Below are positions 1-9,700 of a stretch of DNA of 64,000 nt, piece by piece. Source of the DNA: an uncultured Lachnospiraceae bacterium (GTDB lineage: Bacteria > Bacillota > Clostridia > Lachnospirales > Lachnospiraceae); the NCBI GenBank assembly GCA_900544445.1, contig UQVK01000006.1, positions 1-64,000 on the forward strand, read 5' to 3'. Position numbers and translations under genes: made by a program. The number at the start of each line of letters is the position of its first letter. Position 1 is the stretch's first letter. The notes under the pieces are model-generated. The model ran no database searches and was not told the origin of the DNA. It worked only from the letters and a program-made list of their open reading frames with translations.

Positions 1-2
1 AG

Positions 3-167
3 TATACAGGTAAATCCACGTTGCTACAAATGTGGGGTCACTTCATATTATCTAATGGTGTAACCGATGAAAGCTGGAACAGCTTTGTATCTCTGTTCGA
101 TGGAATGGGCGTCGCAGATTATGTACAGATATACCAGGATGCCATCGATACCATGGAGCTTGAATAA
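3..167 (+). CDS. Extracellular solute-binding protein, C-terminal fragment
   Basis: The open frame enters from the left window edge and ends with TAA at 165-167, giving 54 visible codons. The visible tail, rich in aromatic residues and ending in a helix that reads ..YVQIYQDAIDTMELE, resembles the C-terminus of family 1 sugar-binding lipoproteins of ABC importers, where a WxxFV..D.MG..DYV.IYQ pattern is common. It is followed at once by a strong terminator, so it is the last gene of an operon lying mostly outside the window. Identification rests only on this short tail. Confidence 0.6.
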   Translation, partial: YTGKSTLLQMWGHFILSNGVTDESWNSFVSLFDGMGVADYVQIYQDAIDTMELE

Positions 168-192
168 AAAAGGTATAAAAATGCTTTAATCC

Positions 193-223
193 GGCAACTC
201 CTGCATGCGGGAGTTGCCTTTTT
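193..223 (+). terminator. Rho-independent terminator after the binding-protein gene
   Basis: A 9-bp perfect stem (GGCAACTCC at 193-201 with GGAGTTGCC at 210-218), extendable into the loop, is followed by TTTTT at 219-223. It lies 25 bases after the stop codon of the partial binding-protein gene. Confidence 0.9.
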
Positions 224-295
224 AGAAATATACCTTTAAAACGCGGATTGCGATTTTCATCATTTCTGGATACGGAAAGGAAACGGATAAAGAAA

Positions 296-415
296 ATGCA
301 TACAACACTAAACGCATTATTCTATGCACTGGCACCGAAGTGGAAAATTGCAGATATTACTGCGAACGTCCTGTCTCCGTCAATGATCTGCATAGCGTTG
401 GGGCTTTTCTCCTGA
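296..415 (+). CDS. Possible small ORF (39 aa), unknown
   Basis: An ATG at 296 opens a 39-codon frame with a hydrophobic C-terminal half (..LSPSMICIALGLFS). The nearest purine-rich tract (AAAGGA, about 276-281) is about 14 bases upstream, which is long for a ribosome-binding site. It could be a small membrane peptide, a leader for the esterase gene that follows, or a decayed gene fragment. I do not recognise it, and coding is not proven. The rest of 224-466 holds nothing I can assign. Confidence 0.25.
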   Translation: MHTTLNALFYALAPKWKIADITANVLSPSMICIALGLFS

Positions 416-466
416 TGTGTGTACAGATGGAAAGATGCATGCATTTATCAGGAGAGTGAGGATACA

Positions 467-1567
467 ATGAACTGCTATTTACCTTCCGATACAAAAATAC
501 ATATACTGGGACGGACCAAAATCCAGACTCCATTACCGCTTTTCTGGACTGCTTCCGGTCTGGAATTCAGAACAGACGCCAGCGAATTATGGTTTACTGT
601 AGAATCCGATTATGATTCTATTGAAGAATGGATACGAATTGAAGTGGACGGCTTCTGCCTGCAGCGTCTGATCGTTCCCAAGGGAAAAAGCCGCTTATGC
701 GCTTTCCGTAACTTTCCTTCCGAAACCATGAGAACCGTAAAACTTCTGAAAGAAATTCAGCCCATGCCCGAAGACGAAAAGCGTTGTCTTCTGATCCATG
801 GTCTGGAATGTGATGGTAAAATATATCCACCAGAGCCTTATAGATTTTGTTTTGAATTTATCGGAGACAGTCTGAGTTCGGGCGTAGGCCTTTCCGGTTC
901 TCCCTCTCTCCTGCATGCCGGCCCGGCAGTTTACGGGCTGAGCGGAAATTATGCTCTTCTTACAGCAGCGCATTTTCAGGCCGATTTCCGTATTCTGGCG
1001 GAATGCGGCTGGGGTGTTTACTGTTCCTGTTACAATGATTTCCTCCATGTGATGCCCAGATATTATGAACAGATCTGTGGTGTTCTGACAGGAGAAAAAA
1101 ACCGGAAGCTTGGAGCGTTATCCGAAAACGATTTTAATCTCTGGCGTCCAGATGTCATCATAGTCAATCTTGGCAGTAATGACGGCTTTGCAATATCTCA
1201 TCCCGCCTGGATCAATCCGAAAGACGGTCTTTCTTACAAAATGGTTCTGAACTCTCTGGGAGGACTGGAATCTGACTGCGCACTTCGATTTGAGGCCGCC
1301 GTAAAATCATTTCTCACAAAACTGCGCAGGCTGAATCCGGATTCCCATCTGCTGTGGGTTTATGGAATGTGTGAGCACCGTATGGCTCCCTATTTGGAAC
1401 AGGCCATACAAGACTATAAAATAGAAACCGGAGACAAAAAGGCCGACTTTCTGTTGCTACCCGCTACAAATCCCCTTTGGGTTGGTTCCGATAATCATCC
1501 AGGGGAAAAAGAGCATAAGCTGGCCGCAGAAGTATTAATTCAGAAAATGAATGATATTTTATCTTAA
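467..1567 (+). CDS. SGNH/GDSL hydrolase, CE2-like carbohydrate acetylesterase
   Basis: Predicted 366-aa esterase that removes acyl (probably acetyl) groups from saccharides. Residues ~15-115 form a beta-rich region like the N-terminal jelly-roll of CE2 acetylxylan esterases. The SGNH core follows: FIGDSLSSG with the nucleophile Ser at ~135, the block-III motif NLGSND at ~235, and DNHP near 342-345 holding the catalytic Asp/His. No signal peptide is visible, so it should act in the cytoplasm. The ATG at 467 is preferred because a purine-rich AGGAGAGTGAGGA tract precedes it; the frame is open further upstream to a GTG at 419. It heads a forward cluster with a regulator, a sugar symporter and a PIG-L deacetylase. 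CE2 membership is inferred from pattern only. Confidence 0.75.
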   Translation: MNCYLPSDTKIHILGRTKIQTPLPLFWTASGLEFRTDASELWFTVESDYDSIEEWIRIEVDGFCLQRLIVPKGKSRLCAFRNFPSETMRTVKLLKEIQPMPEDEKRCLLIHGLECDGKIYPPEPYRFCFEFIGDSLSSGVGLSGSPSLLHAGPAVYGLSGNYALLTAAHFQADFRILAECGWGVYCSCYNDFLHVMPRYYEQICGVLTGEKNRKLGALSENDFNLWRPDVIIVNLGSNDGFAISHPAWINPKDGLSYKMVLNSLGGLESDCALRFEAAVKSFLTKLRRLNPDSHLLWVYGMCEHRMAPYLEQAIQDYKIETGDKKADFLLLPATNPLWVGSDNHPGEKEHKLAAEVLIQKMNDILS

Positions 1568-1867
1568 AGACATGGCCGTACGGCATCAGTTGCCGGAACG
1601 TAAATATTTTCCCCCCATGATTGTCAGTCAAGATGATTCCATTGCCGTATCTGTGGAGGGCCTTATGGAACGCCTTGCTTATGTGGATGCACAGGAGGGA
1701 GAAAAACGTATCTGTCATAACGTCAACCGGAAATTCACTGGATTCTGTTGATCCATTCTTACTGACTACACGGTGACCAATAACGATAATCGCATTCTTC
1801 GCCCTACTTGTTATTCTCCCATACACAGGGTAAAATAGAAAAAAAGCCGCTTCAGGAGAAGATGATT
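1568..1867. other. Gap between esterase and AraC regulator
   Basis: About 300 bases with no convincing gene. A 66-codon forward frame at 1551-1751 reads like protein in its middle (..ERKYFPPMIVSQ.. and ..SVEGLMERLAYVDAQEG..) but overlaps the end of the esterase and has no ribosome-binding site. It may be a remnant of an older gene. No terminator or clear promoter is visible. Confidence 0.3.
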
Positions 1868-4075
1868 ATGAACAAGTTGAAAAAAGAACTGTATACTCAG
1901 AATATTTTCTATTATATTTTTACCTTTTTTCTTATTATGATTCTTGTCATCACTGTCCTGGGCGGCTATCTTTTTCACTATTATTATGAGACCGTTTATT
2001 CTGATTTTCAGTCCGGAAACGAGGACCATCTTTCTTCCATTGTCAGTCACCATGAAAATGATCTCCGGATTCTGCAGGATATCGCCACACAGATCGGCCT
2101 TTCCGAAGATGTCACCCGCTTCCGGCTGGACGAACAGCCCCAAAAAGCCATCCGTTTGAAGGAACAGCTCAGGGGCTATACTACGGTAAGTCAGTTTTTC
2201 AGCCTTCTCCTGTACTGGTATCATGGAGACGACTATCTGTACAACTACTCCACCTCCATCAGCATGGACGGTTTCCTGCAAAACGGCTGTATTCCGGAGC
2301 TGCTCTCATCAGAGGATTTTTATTCCCTTCTGACCGAATCCCGAATGCAGCTTCGAATCCTTCCGGAGCAGAATGTGGATGGAATATGGCTGAACGGCTA
2401 TATGGCAGACCGCAGAAAGGTTCTCTACCTTCTGGATATTTCTCCTGAATGGGAGGAAACTCTGATTTTCATCGTTCCGGCTTCCTATTATGACGGCCTT
2501 CTCTCTCGTTCGGATGAAAACGAAGAGGAGCTCAGAACCGATTTCCTGATGTACGATGATTCCCTGATTGTCGCCAGAGGGAATGATGCCGATTCTCTTT
2601 CTGAGGACGAACTTTGCACCCTGCTGTCAGAACGCGGAAACGGTTCCGAAAAAGTCCGCCTGAACGGCCGCAGATATTTATTAAGCGTTCAAATGGGAGA
2701 CAGCGGTATTCTCTATGGAAGCCTGCAGCCCATGTCCGTTTTTCATGATAAGGTCATGGCAGAACAGTGGGGAATCACGCTGATCGTGCTGATCTGCGCC
2801 ATCCCCACCATCTTCATCGTCACTCTCGCCGCAGGAAGCGTCATGCGCCGTGTCCGCCGGATGAACCTGCTTTTAAATGAGGAAGCCCATTATGACCTGG
2901 ACAGCATCGAAAACGGAATCCAGCTCCTTGTGACCAGCTACAGGGATTCGGAAAAGGAAAGCCAGTCTCTGAAAAAAACCCGTTTTATCAGCGATTTCGT
3001 CCGGGGAAGCTATTCCTCCCGCCAGGAGGCCATCGCAGCCGCCCAGGAATGCGTCCTGAACATCAATTATAAGCTGTATCTTGCTGTACTGACCAAGAGC
3101 CGGGAGATTAGCAATGAAAACCGGGTATATTCCGACATGCTGGAGGCCATCGCCGGAGAAAGCCGGACGGACGGCTTCGGTATCCACCTGATCGGGAACA
3201 ACCAGAATCTCTTTCTGCTGTTCGCCGACAAAAAGGAGGAGATAGAAGGGCTCCTCACAAGGCTTCTTTCCATAGGGAAACAGTATGATCCCGACTATAT
3301 CATGGCCGTCAGCGATTACCACCGCTCCTTTGAGGAAAGCTCACGAGCCTATCTGGAAGCCAACACGGCCTTTGACAACTATCTGCTTCTGGACAACAGC
3401 AAAATCATCCGTTTTTCCGATGTATCCCAGAAGGATTATGCCAGCCTGATCGATGAAAATGACCTGAACCGTCTTAAAACGGCCATCCGCAACCGTGATA
3501 AAACAGCCGCCCAGTCTGTGGTAAGGGATATCTGCGACAGGCTGAACGGAGAAAAGGCTTCTCTGTATGCCTTCCGGATTCTGTACAACGATCTCATGCA
3601 CACGCTGCTTGTGGAGTGGAAGGGCGACAAAACGGACTTCGATGATTTTTATAATGTTTTCACCCTTTCCCAGTGTCTGAACATTCAGGACTTCTACGAG
3701 CTTCTCTGCGATGCCTGCAGCATGATCATAGACAACCGGGAGGGCATCGGAATCCAGAACTCCGATATTGTGCAGAAGGCCATTGCCTATATGCAGGATC
3801 ATTTCTCGGATCCGGGCCTGACCATGAACGCTCTTGCGGAATACCTGCAGGTGAGCGCCGTGGCGCTGTCCGTGGAGTTCCGGAATGAGCTGGATATCCG
3901 TCCCTCCGATTACCTGACCTCCCTCCGGATGGAAAAGGCCAAGGAGCTTCTGTGGGAAACCAATATGCTGATCGGGGACATCACTCTGGCGGTGGGCTAT
4001 GAGGATGCCCACGTATTCCGCCGCAGATTCAAGCAGTACACCGGCATGACGCCGGGACAGTACCGGGAACAGTAG
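1868..4075 (+). CDS. Membrane-anchored AraC-family transcriptional regulator
   Basis: 735-aa one-component regulator. An N-terminal membrane helix (~12-38) is followed by a ~260-residue extracytoplasmic sensor region, a second helix (~302-325), a cytoplasmic linker, and a C-terminal AraC/XylS double helix-turn-helix over the last ~100 residues (ending in the family-typical ..FRRRFKQYTGMTPGQYR). This layout is common in Clostridia and Paenibacilli for regulators of adjacent sugar-use genes. It probably senses an extracellular saccharide and controls the esterase, symporter and deacetylase genes beside it. ATG 1868 is chosen because AGGAG (1854-1858) lies nine bases away; the ATG at 1862 would be too close. 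The symporter gene starts 36 bases downstream. Confidence 0.85.
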   Translation: MNKLKKELYTQNIFYYIFTFFLIMILVITVLGGYLFHYYYETVYSDFQSGNEDHLSSIVSHHENDLRILQDIATQIGLSEDVTRFRLDEQPQKAIRLKEQLRGYTTVSQFFSLLLYWYHGDDYLYNYSTSISMDGFLQNGCIPELLSSEDFYSLLTESRMQLRILPEQNVDGIWLNGYMADRRKVLYLLDISPEWEETLIFIVPASYYDGLLSRSDENEEELRTDFLMYDDSLIVARGNDADSLSEDELCTLLSERGNGSEKVRLNGRRYLLSVQMGDSGILYGSLQPMSVFHDKVMAEQWGITLIVLICAIPTIFIVTLAAGSVMRRVRRMNLLLNEEAHYDLDSIENGIQLLVTSYRDSEKESQSLKKTRFISDFVRGSYSSRQEAIAAAQECVLNINYKLYLAVLTKSREISNENRVYSDMLEAIAGESRTDGFGIHLIGNNQNLFLLFADKKEEIEGLLTRLLSIGKQYDPDYIMAVSDYHRSFEESSRAYLEANTAFDNYLLLDNSKIIRFSDVSQKDYASLIDENDLNRLKTAIRNRDKTAAQSVVRDICDRLNGEKASLYAFRILYNDLMHTLLVEWKGDKTDFDDFYNVFTLSQCLNIQDFYELLCDACSMIIDNREGIGIQNSDIVQKAIAYMQDHFSDPGLTMNALAEYLQVSAVALSVEFRNELDIRPSDYLTSLRMEKAKELLWETNMLIGDITLAVGYEDAHVFRRRFKQYTGMTPGQYREQ

Positions 4076-4111
4076 CATTATACACATATCAAATACGAAG
4101 GAGTCATGCTT

Positions 4112-5455
4112 ATGCACAACATCTCCAAACGAGAAAAACTGACCTATACCGGCAGCCTTCTGGGGCAGAACATGATCTACAGCTTTGTCACCATGTACAT
4201 CATGTTCTTTTTCACTGACCTGCTGCGCATTCCGCCCGAAAGCGTGACCGTCATCATGGTGGCGGCCAGCCTGTGGGATGCTGTAAACGATGTGATTATG
4301 GGAATGATCGCGGACCGGACACGGACCCGCATTGGGAAATTCCGTCCCTACCTGCTGGCAGGCCCCATCTTTATTGCGCTGTCCACCATTTTCTGCTTCG
4401 TAAGCTTCGGCGGTTCGCTGGCGGGAACCATCGCCGTCGCCGCCGTCTGCTACGTGCTCTGGGATATTACCTACACGATCTATGATGTTCCCGTCTGGGC
4501 CATTTCCTCTGTTTCCTCTCCGGATCCGGATGAAAAAAACAGCATGGTCACCCTCGGGAAGATCGGAGGAACCATCGGCACTGTGATCATTTCCGTGGGA
4601 AGCGTTTCCCTGTTAAATGCCTTTGGAGGAGAGCGCAGCACCACAGCCTATACCGCTGCCGCCGCAGTGGTGGCCGTTGTTGGAGCGGCTCTGATGGTTC
4701 TGAGCGGCTTCGTCCTGAAAGAACGGATCGAGCCTCCCCCGAAGGACATCCCGTTTTCCCGCAACATCCACACCATCCTTGACAACGGCCCGTTGATTGC
4801 GCTGTTGGTTTCGCTTCTGATCATCGATATGGTGAACAACCTCCGGCAGGTCTCTCAGATGTATTTTGCCGTTTATGTATGGGGAGATTCCGGCTATGTC
4901 ACCTATATCGGCGTGAGTCTGGTACTGGGCATGATCACCGGAATGGCGGTTTCTCCCATGCTGATCTCTCATTTCGACAAGAAGAAAATCTTTATTATTG
5001 CCTGCATTGCCGGAGGCATTTCCAGCTTCCTGCCTTTCCCGATGAACGCCGGCCCCGTTACCGGCCTGATCCTTCTGGGCGTCAGCTTCGCCTTTACCGG
5101 AATGACCACCATCAGCAGCACCTCCATGCTGATGGATGCCATCGATTATTCGGAATACCGGCTCGGCTTCCGGGGAGAGGGGATCGTTTTCTCCATGAAC
5201 ACGTTTTTGAACAAGCTGAGCTCCACTATTTCAAAGGGGCTTCTCGGCTTTGCCATGACCGCCATGCATTATGAGGAAAATATGGATCCCACCCCAGCCG
5301 TAATAACCGGCTTCGGGGCCATGGTCTATGTGGTTCCCGCCCTCTGCTTCCTCCTGGCAATCCTGCCCCTGTTCCTGTATCGTTTAAAGCCCGCGCAAAT
5401 TGAGAAAATTCAGAAGGAGCTTACAGACCGCCGTCAGGCGGAGAAAGGAAACTGA
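4112..5455 (+). CDS. GPH-family sugar:cation symporter (MFS)
   Basis: 447-aa polytopic membrane protein with about 12 hydrophobic segments. The N-terminal region (..FFFTDLLRIPP..VTVIMVAASLWDAVNDVIMGMIADRTRTR.GKFRPY) carries the glycoside-pentoside-hexuronide symporter signature, including the conserved WDAxND and the charged loop after helix 2 with GKFRPYLL. It should import a glycoside or oligosaccharide with Na+ or H+. AGGAG at 4099-4103 is eight bases from ATG 4112 and too near the ATG at 4106, so the later start is preferred. Its stop is two bases before the start of the PIG-L gene, so the two are almost certainly co-transcribed. Confidence 0.9.
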   Translation: MHNISKREKLTYTGSLLGQNMIYSFVTMYIMFFFTDLLRIPPESVTVIMVAASLWDAVNDVIMGMIADRTRTRIGKFRPYLLAGPIFIALSTIFCFVSFGGSLAGTIAVAAVCYVLWDITYTIYDVPVWAISSVSSPDPDEKNSMVTLGKIGGTIGTVIISVGSVSLLNAFGGERSTTAYTAAAAVVAVVGAALMVLSGFVLKERIEPPPKDIPFSRNIHTILDNGPLIALLVSLLIIDMVNNLRQVSQMYFAVYVWGDSGYVTYIGVSLVLGMITGMAVSPMLISHFDKKKIFIIACIAGGISSFLPFPMNAGPVTGLILLGVSFAFTGMTTISSTSMLMDAIDYSEYRLGFRGEGIVFSMNTFLNKLSSTISKGLLGFAMTAMHYEENMDPTPAVITGFGAMVYVVPALCFLLAILPLFLYRLKPAQIEKIQKELTDRRQAEKGN

Positions 5456-5456
5456 T

Positions 5457-6203
5457 ATGGATATATCCGCTTATTTTATGCCTCCGGAAATCAGAAATGC
5501 CAAAAAAGCCCTGTGTATTCAGCCTCATCCCGACGATATCGAAATCGGAATGGGCGGCGCCGTGGCCGCTCTTGCCGCGGAAGGCTGCTCCATCACTTAT
5601 CTTACAGTCACCAACGGAGATCTGGGAGATTCCACTGGGAAGCTGGACTTTTCGGAAATCGCCGCCCTGCGCCGGAAGGAAACCATAGCCGCCGGTAAGG
5701 TCCTTGGGGTTTCTGACTTTCTTTTCTATGATCTGCCGGACGGCTCTCTTTCTGACATTCCTTCCCTTGCCGGAAGAATTTCAGAGACTATCCGAAACCT
5801 GCGGCCAGATGTGATCTTCTGTCCGGACCCCTGGGCGCAGTATGAGGCCCACAACGATCATATCGTTACCGGCCGGGCAGCGGCCCAGGCCTTTATTTCC
5901 TCCAGCCTGTCCCGCTATCCCCGAGAGACACAGACCGCGCCCTGGCAGGCGGACGCCATCGCCTTTTATTTCACGCAGAAGCCGAATACGGTGATCGATG
6001 TGACGCAGACCTTCGAGACGAAATTCGCCGCCATGGCAGAACACCGCACCCAGTTAAACGAAGAGCTTCTGGGCCTGTACCGGATCTATTTTTCCATGCA
6101 GGGCCAGAAGCTGGCGGAGGGAAAGGATTTTGCTCTGGGAGAGGGCTTTAAGGTGCTCGGACCTCTGCATATGCACTGCTTTGTGGAAGCGCCGGAAATC
6201 TGA
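5457..6203 (+). CDS. PIG-L family (LmbE-like) deacetylase
   Basis: 248-aa metal-dependent N-deacetylase. The motif PHPDD at 23-27 supplies zinc ligands and the catalytic Asp, followed by E.GMGG, and a distal NDH motif supplies the other His ligand. The family includes N-acetylglucosaminyl-phosphatidylinositol, mycothiol and diacetylchitobiose deacetylases. The ATG sits one base after the symporter stop with GAAAGGAAA as the ribosome-binding site, so it is translationally coupled. Together with the esterase at 467-1567 it gives this locus two deacylating enzymes on either side of one sugar importer, suggesting an N- and O-acetylated substrate. The substrate is inferred only. Confidence 0.88.
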   Translation: MDISAYFMPPEIRNAKKALCIQPHPDDIEIGMGGAVAALAAEGCSITYLTVTNGDLGDSTGKLDFSEIAALRRKETIAAGKVLGVSDFLFYDLPDGSLSDIPSLAGRISETIRNLRPDVIFCPDPWAQYEAHNDHIVTGRAAAQAFISSSLSRYPRETQTAPWQADAIAFYFTQKPNTVIDVTQTFETKFAAMAEHRTQLNEELLGLYRIYFSMQGQKLAEGKDFALGEGFKVLGPLHMHCFVEAPEI

Positions 6204-6207
6204 ACAT

Positions 6208-6642
6208 CTACAGATAGGACTTCATCTTCTGACACAGCTTCTCCTCAATGGAAATCAGCCGTCCGCAGAGTTCCCTTGATGCATGGTCCGCTCCCCTGAA
6301 CTGGTTCAGGTACCGGTTCAGGGATTTGGTTCCCATATTGCAGCCGTCTGTGATCAGATCGGCTACCGTGGCGTCGCTGTCGTCCATGCTCATTTTTACG
6401 TTTGTTTTTATCCAGGACATGCCCTTTGCCATGGCCGCAGGTTCCTTTTCCTGCACGCCGTAATTGCACAACAGGGAATGGATCTCGTTTTCCAGTTTTT
6501 CATGGTGTTCCCTGCTTTCCTGAAGAAGCTGCTTCAGGCCGGGGCCGGAAACCTTTTCCAGCACCTCATCGATGGACGATACTGCCATCTTCGCCCCGGC
6601 GTCACATTCCCGGAGCAGCTTTATGGTATCTGATTCATTCAT
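6208..6642 (-). CDS. Ferritin-like four-helix protein, DUF2383-type
   Basis: 144-aa soluble, almost wholly helical protein with repeated His/Glu/Asp-rich helices (for example REHHEKLENEI and the C-terminal ISIEEKLCQKM). Length and pattern resemble small ferritin-like DUF2383/DUF892 proteins found near stress genes in Lachnospiraceae, but I cannot confirm a di-iron site. GGAGGT lies eight bases before the ATG. A perfect GCCGCC/GGCGGC hairpin stands immediately before that ribosome-binding site (6662-6676). It converges on the PIG-L gene with a four-base gap and no visible terminator. Confidence 0.6.
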   Translation of the reverse strand: MNESDTIKLLRECDAGAKMAVSSIDEVLEKVSGPGLKQLLQESREHHEKLENEIHSLLCNYGVQEKEPAAMAKGMSWIKTNVKMSMDDSDATVADLITDGCNMGTKSLNRYLNQFRGADHASRELCGRLISIEEKLCQKMKSYL

Positions 6643-6745
6643 TACAAGCCACCTCCATTCTGCCGCCTGCGGCGGCCTTCTTTTTTGTCTATTATCCCGG
6701 AGATGGCTGAAAATATACGGCCAGGCCTAAAACAGACATTCGCGT

Positions 6746-9700
6746 TCAGATCAGCCCGCACAGATATGCATAGGCATTCATGATGGTAAGCTGCTGTTTT
6801 CCCGCGATGAAATAAAAATCCAGCATCTGCTCTCCCTCTGCGCACAGACAGGCTCCGTAGAGGGGAATATCGCAGCTGATCACCGGTTTTCTGGAAGCGA
6901 TGAGCATGCCGTATCCGTTTTCCGATAACAGCAGGGGAAGCTCCACCCCTCCATGGGAAATGTATCTGGCAGAAGCGTTCAGGGAAATACCCTTTTCTCC
7001 CTGCATGCCGGGCGCATAAAGCTTTTCCCCCTTTGTCCGGTCCAGATACAGCCAGGCGCGCGGCTGCGCGCCGCCATCCTCAATCAGTCTGCAGTCCCTG
7101 CTCCGCTCCGCAAGCAGCGGCTTTTTCTCCCCGGAGAGATATCGGACCGCTCCGGACGCTTTATCCACCTGAAGGCACAGCTCCGTTCCGGAGAATTCCA
7201 CCGCTGTCCTTGTATCTCTCAGCTTCCAGTTCTTTTCCATCCGGTTCACGGCGATGCCGGAACAGACGCCTTTCGGCATCTGCGATCCCTTCACAAAGGT
7301 CACCCGCACAATGGCGCTTCCCACCGGGCAGAGCCTCAGCACGCCGTAACGGCTCTGCAGATACAGGCCGTCTGCATTCTCAGCGCTCCAGCGCACCGCC
7401 AGGTCCGTTCTGGGGCGGCCCGCAGGGCGGAGATGATCTGCGGAAGGCATATCCCCAAAAGCGGGGAAACCGCCGGATAAACGGCCGGTGCTTCCCCATG
7501 TCCGTCCGGCTTCTGTGACTCCCCTTTTCTCCGCCTCTGCATAGGACTCATAAGGCTTTCTTACAGTAACATTTGACGCGGAAGCTGGAGACCGGAGGGA
7601 AGCGGACGGTTTTGTCCGCGAGGCGGCGGACGGTCTTTCCTGCCGTACCGGGGATGGCTGTTTGCGCTCCGGGACAGGATTTTGCGGAATCTCATTTCGC
7701 ACGATGGAAATCCTCTTCTTCTGCACGGGCTTCTTCGGAACCGGATCCGAAATGAGCCCGGTCAGGTCGCCTTCATGCAGCACGCACAGCTCGTGCAGGG
7801 CACGGGTGGCCGCCACATAAAGAAGCCTGGCATTTCCGTCGTCGGAAGGATATGCCGCCCTTGTAGGATCCAGGAGCAGAACCGCATCGAATTCCAGTCC
7901 CTTGGTAAATTCCACCGGGAGCACCATGATGCCGCTTCCGAACACCGCCTTTTCCAGATCGCTCTCCGCCACGGGAATCAGCTTCTGCAGCTCTTTCGCC
8001 GTCCGGGAAGCTTCCTCTCTGTTCCGGCAGATCACGGCGATGGTATCGAAGCCCTTTCCCTGCCAGTCCCGGCAGATCCCGGCGCAGGCTTTGAGCATAC
8101 CGCTCCGGCTGTCCGCCTTTCGGATCTGCACCGGATCCCCATGACGGATGATGGGCTCCGCCGCGTAGGGAGTGAAGCTTCCATGTTCCAGAATCCGGGC
8201 GGCAAATTCCGAGATTTCCACCGTGTTGCGGTAGCTTTTTTTCAGGATTCCGAAATAATCCCGGTCGCTGGGAAGCAGCAGGCCCTTTAACTCCTCCCAG
8301 TCGTTCAGGCCATAACCGAAGTGAATATTCTGGGAGACGTCCCCCATGATGGTATAGGTACATTCCCGGATACAGGAGTCCAGCACCCGGTAGACGAGCA
8401 TGCCGAAATCCTGCGCTTCGTCGATGACCACATGATGGGCCTCGCTGATCACCTCCGTCTCCTTAATTCTCCGGTACAGAAAGGCAAGCGCCGCCAGGTC
8501 ATAGACGTCAAATTCCCGATCCGGGATCTGTACCTTCGCGCCTTTTTCTCTCTGCTGCTCCAGAAATTCCCGGTACAGATCATAAATGGAACGTTTCCAC
8601 ACCTTTTTCCCGTACCTGCCCCGGTAGGCCTTCAGGATGGCTTTTCTTTCCTTTTCCGTATATTTAACGCCCTTTCCCAGAAATTCCTCTTTGATCTTAT
8701 TTTCCAGGCGCTCGTTGAGCATGTTGATCTTGTTCTGCACGGAAATGGAGAGATTCTGCCGGATATACCGCTCCACCGCGTCCCGGTTCATCAGCTCCAC
8801 CGCTTCCCCCGGCGCGGGAGGACGGCCGCCCGTTTCGTCAAATACTCCTGTTTTTCCGTCCTTAAAGCCTTCCACAAACTGTCTGGGATTCAGGTATATG
8901 CTCCCTCTGGGAATGGTCTCCCATTCCAGCGCGTTGCAAAAGGCGTCCAGCGCCTCAAACCACTGCGTTGTTCCCCGTTCCCTGCCGCCCGGGTCTGTCC
9001 GGTCCGCCGGCCGGATCCGGTATTTTTCTTCGTCCCAGTCCTCGTACAAAAGCCGCACGAAAAGCTGCTCCATGGTCATCTGTCTCACGCCGTATACATC
9101 CAGATCGGGAAGCACTCCGGTGATGTACTCCAGCAGGATCCGGTTGCTTCCCACAATGTAAAAATCCTCCGGCTTAAACCGCTCCTGATAGTTATAGAGA
9201 ATATAGGAGATTCGGTGCATGGCCACCGTGGTTTTCCCCGATCCCGCCACGCCCTGTACGATCATGTTGTGGTAGGGAGAACGGCGGATGATATCATTCT
9301 GCTCCTTCTGAATGGTGGCGATGATTTCTCCCAGCACGGCCTGTTTGTTCTTTGCCAGATACTTCGTCAACAGATCGTCGTTGGTCACCACCTCGGAATC
9401 GTAGAAATCCAGGAGCTTTCCTTCCTCGATCTCATAGGTCCGCTTTCCCTTCAGATCAATTTTGACCCGTCCACCGCCGGGTACCGGATAACTGCATTTC
9501 CCCAGACCGTTCTCATAATAGGCATTCGCCACAGGCGCGCGCCAGTCCACCACCACCCAGTGGGTGGTATCCTTTGATATGCCGCCCTTCCCGATATACA
9601 GAGTCTCCTGCTTTTTCAGCGCGTAATCCTGAAAAATGATCCTGCCAAAATACGGCTTTTTCAGCGCCCGTTCGTTTCTCTCCAGCGCCCGCTTCATGTG

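Noticed and set aside
8321..9577. 418-aa forward ORF inside helD
   Set aside because: It is the antisense shadow of a strongly supported helicase; its composition is His/Arg/Leu-rich and it has no motif.
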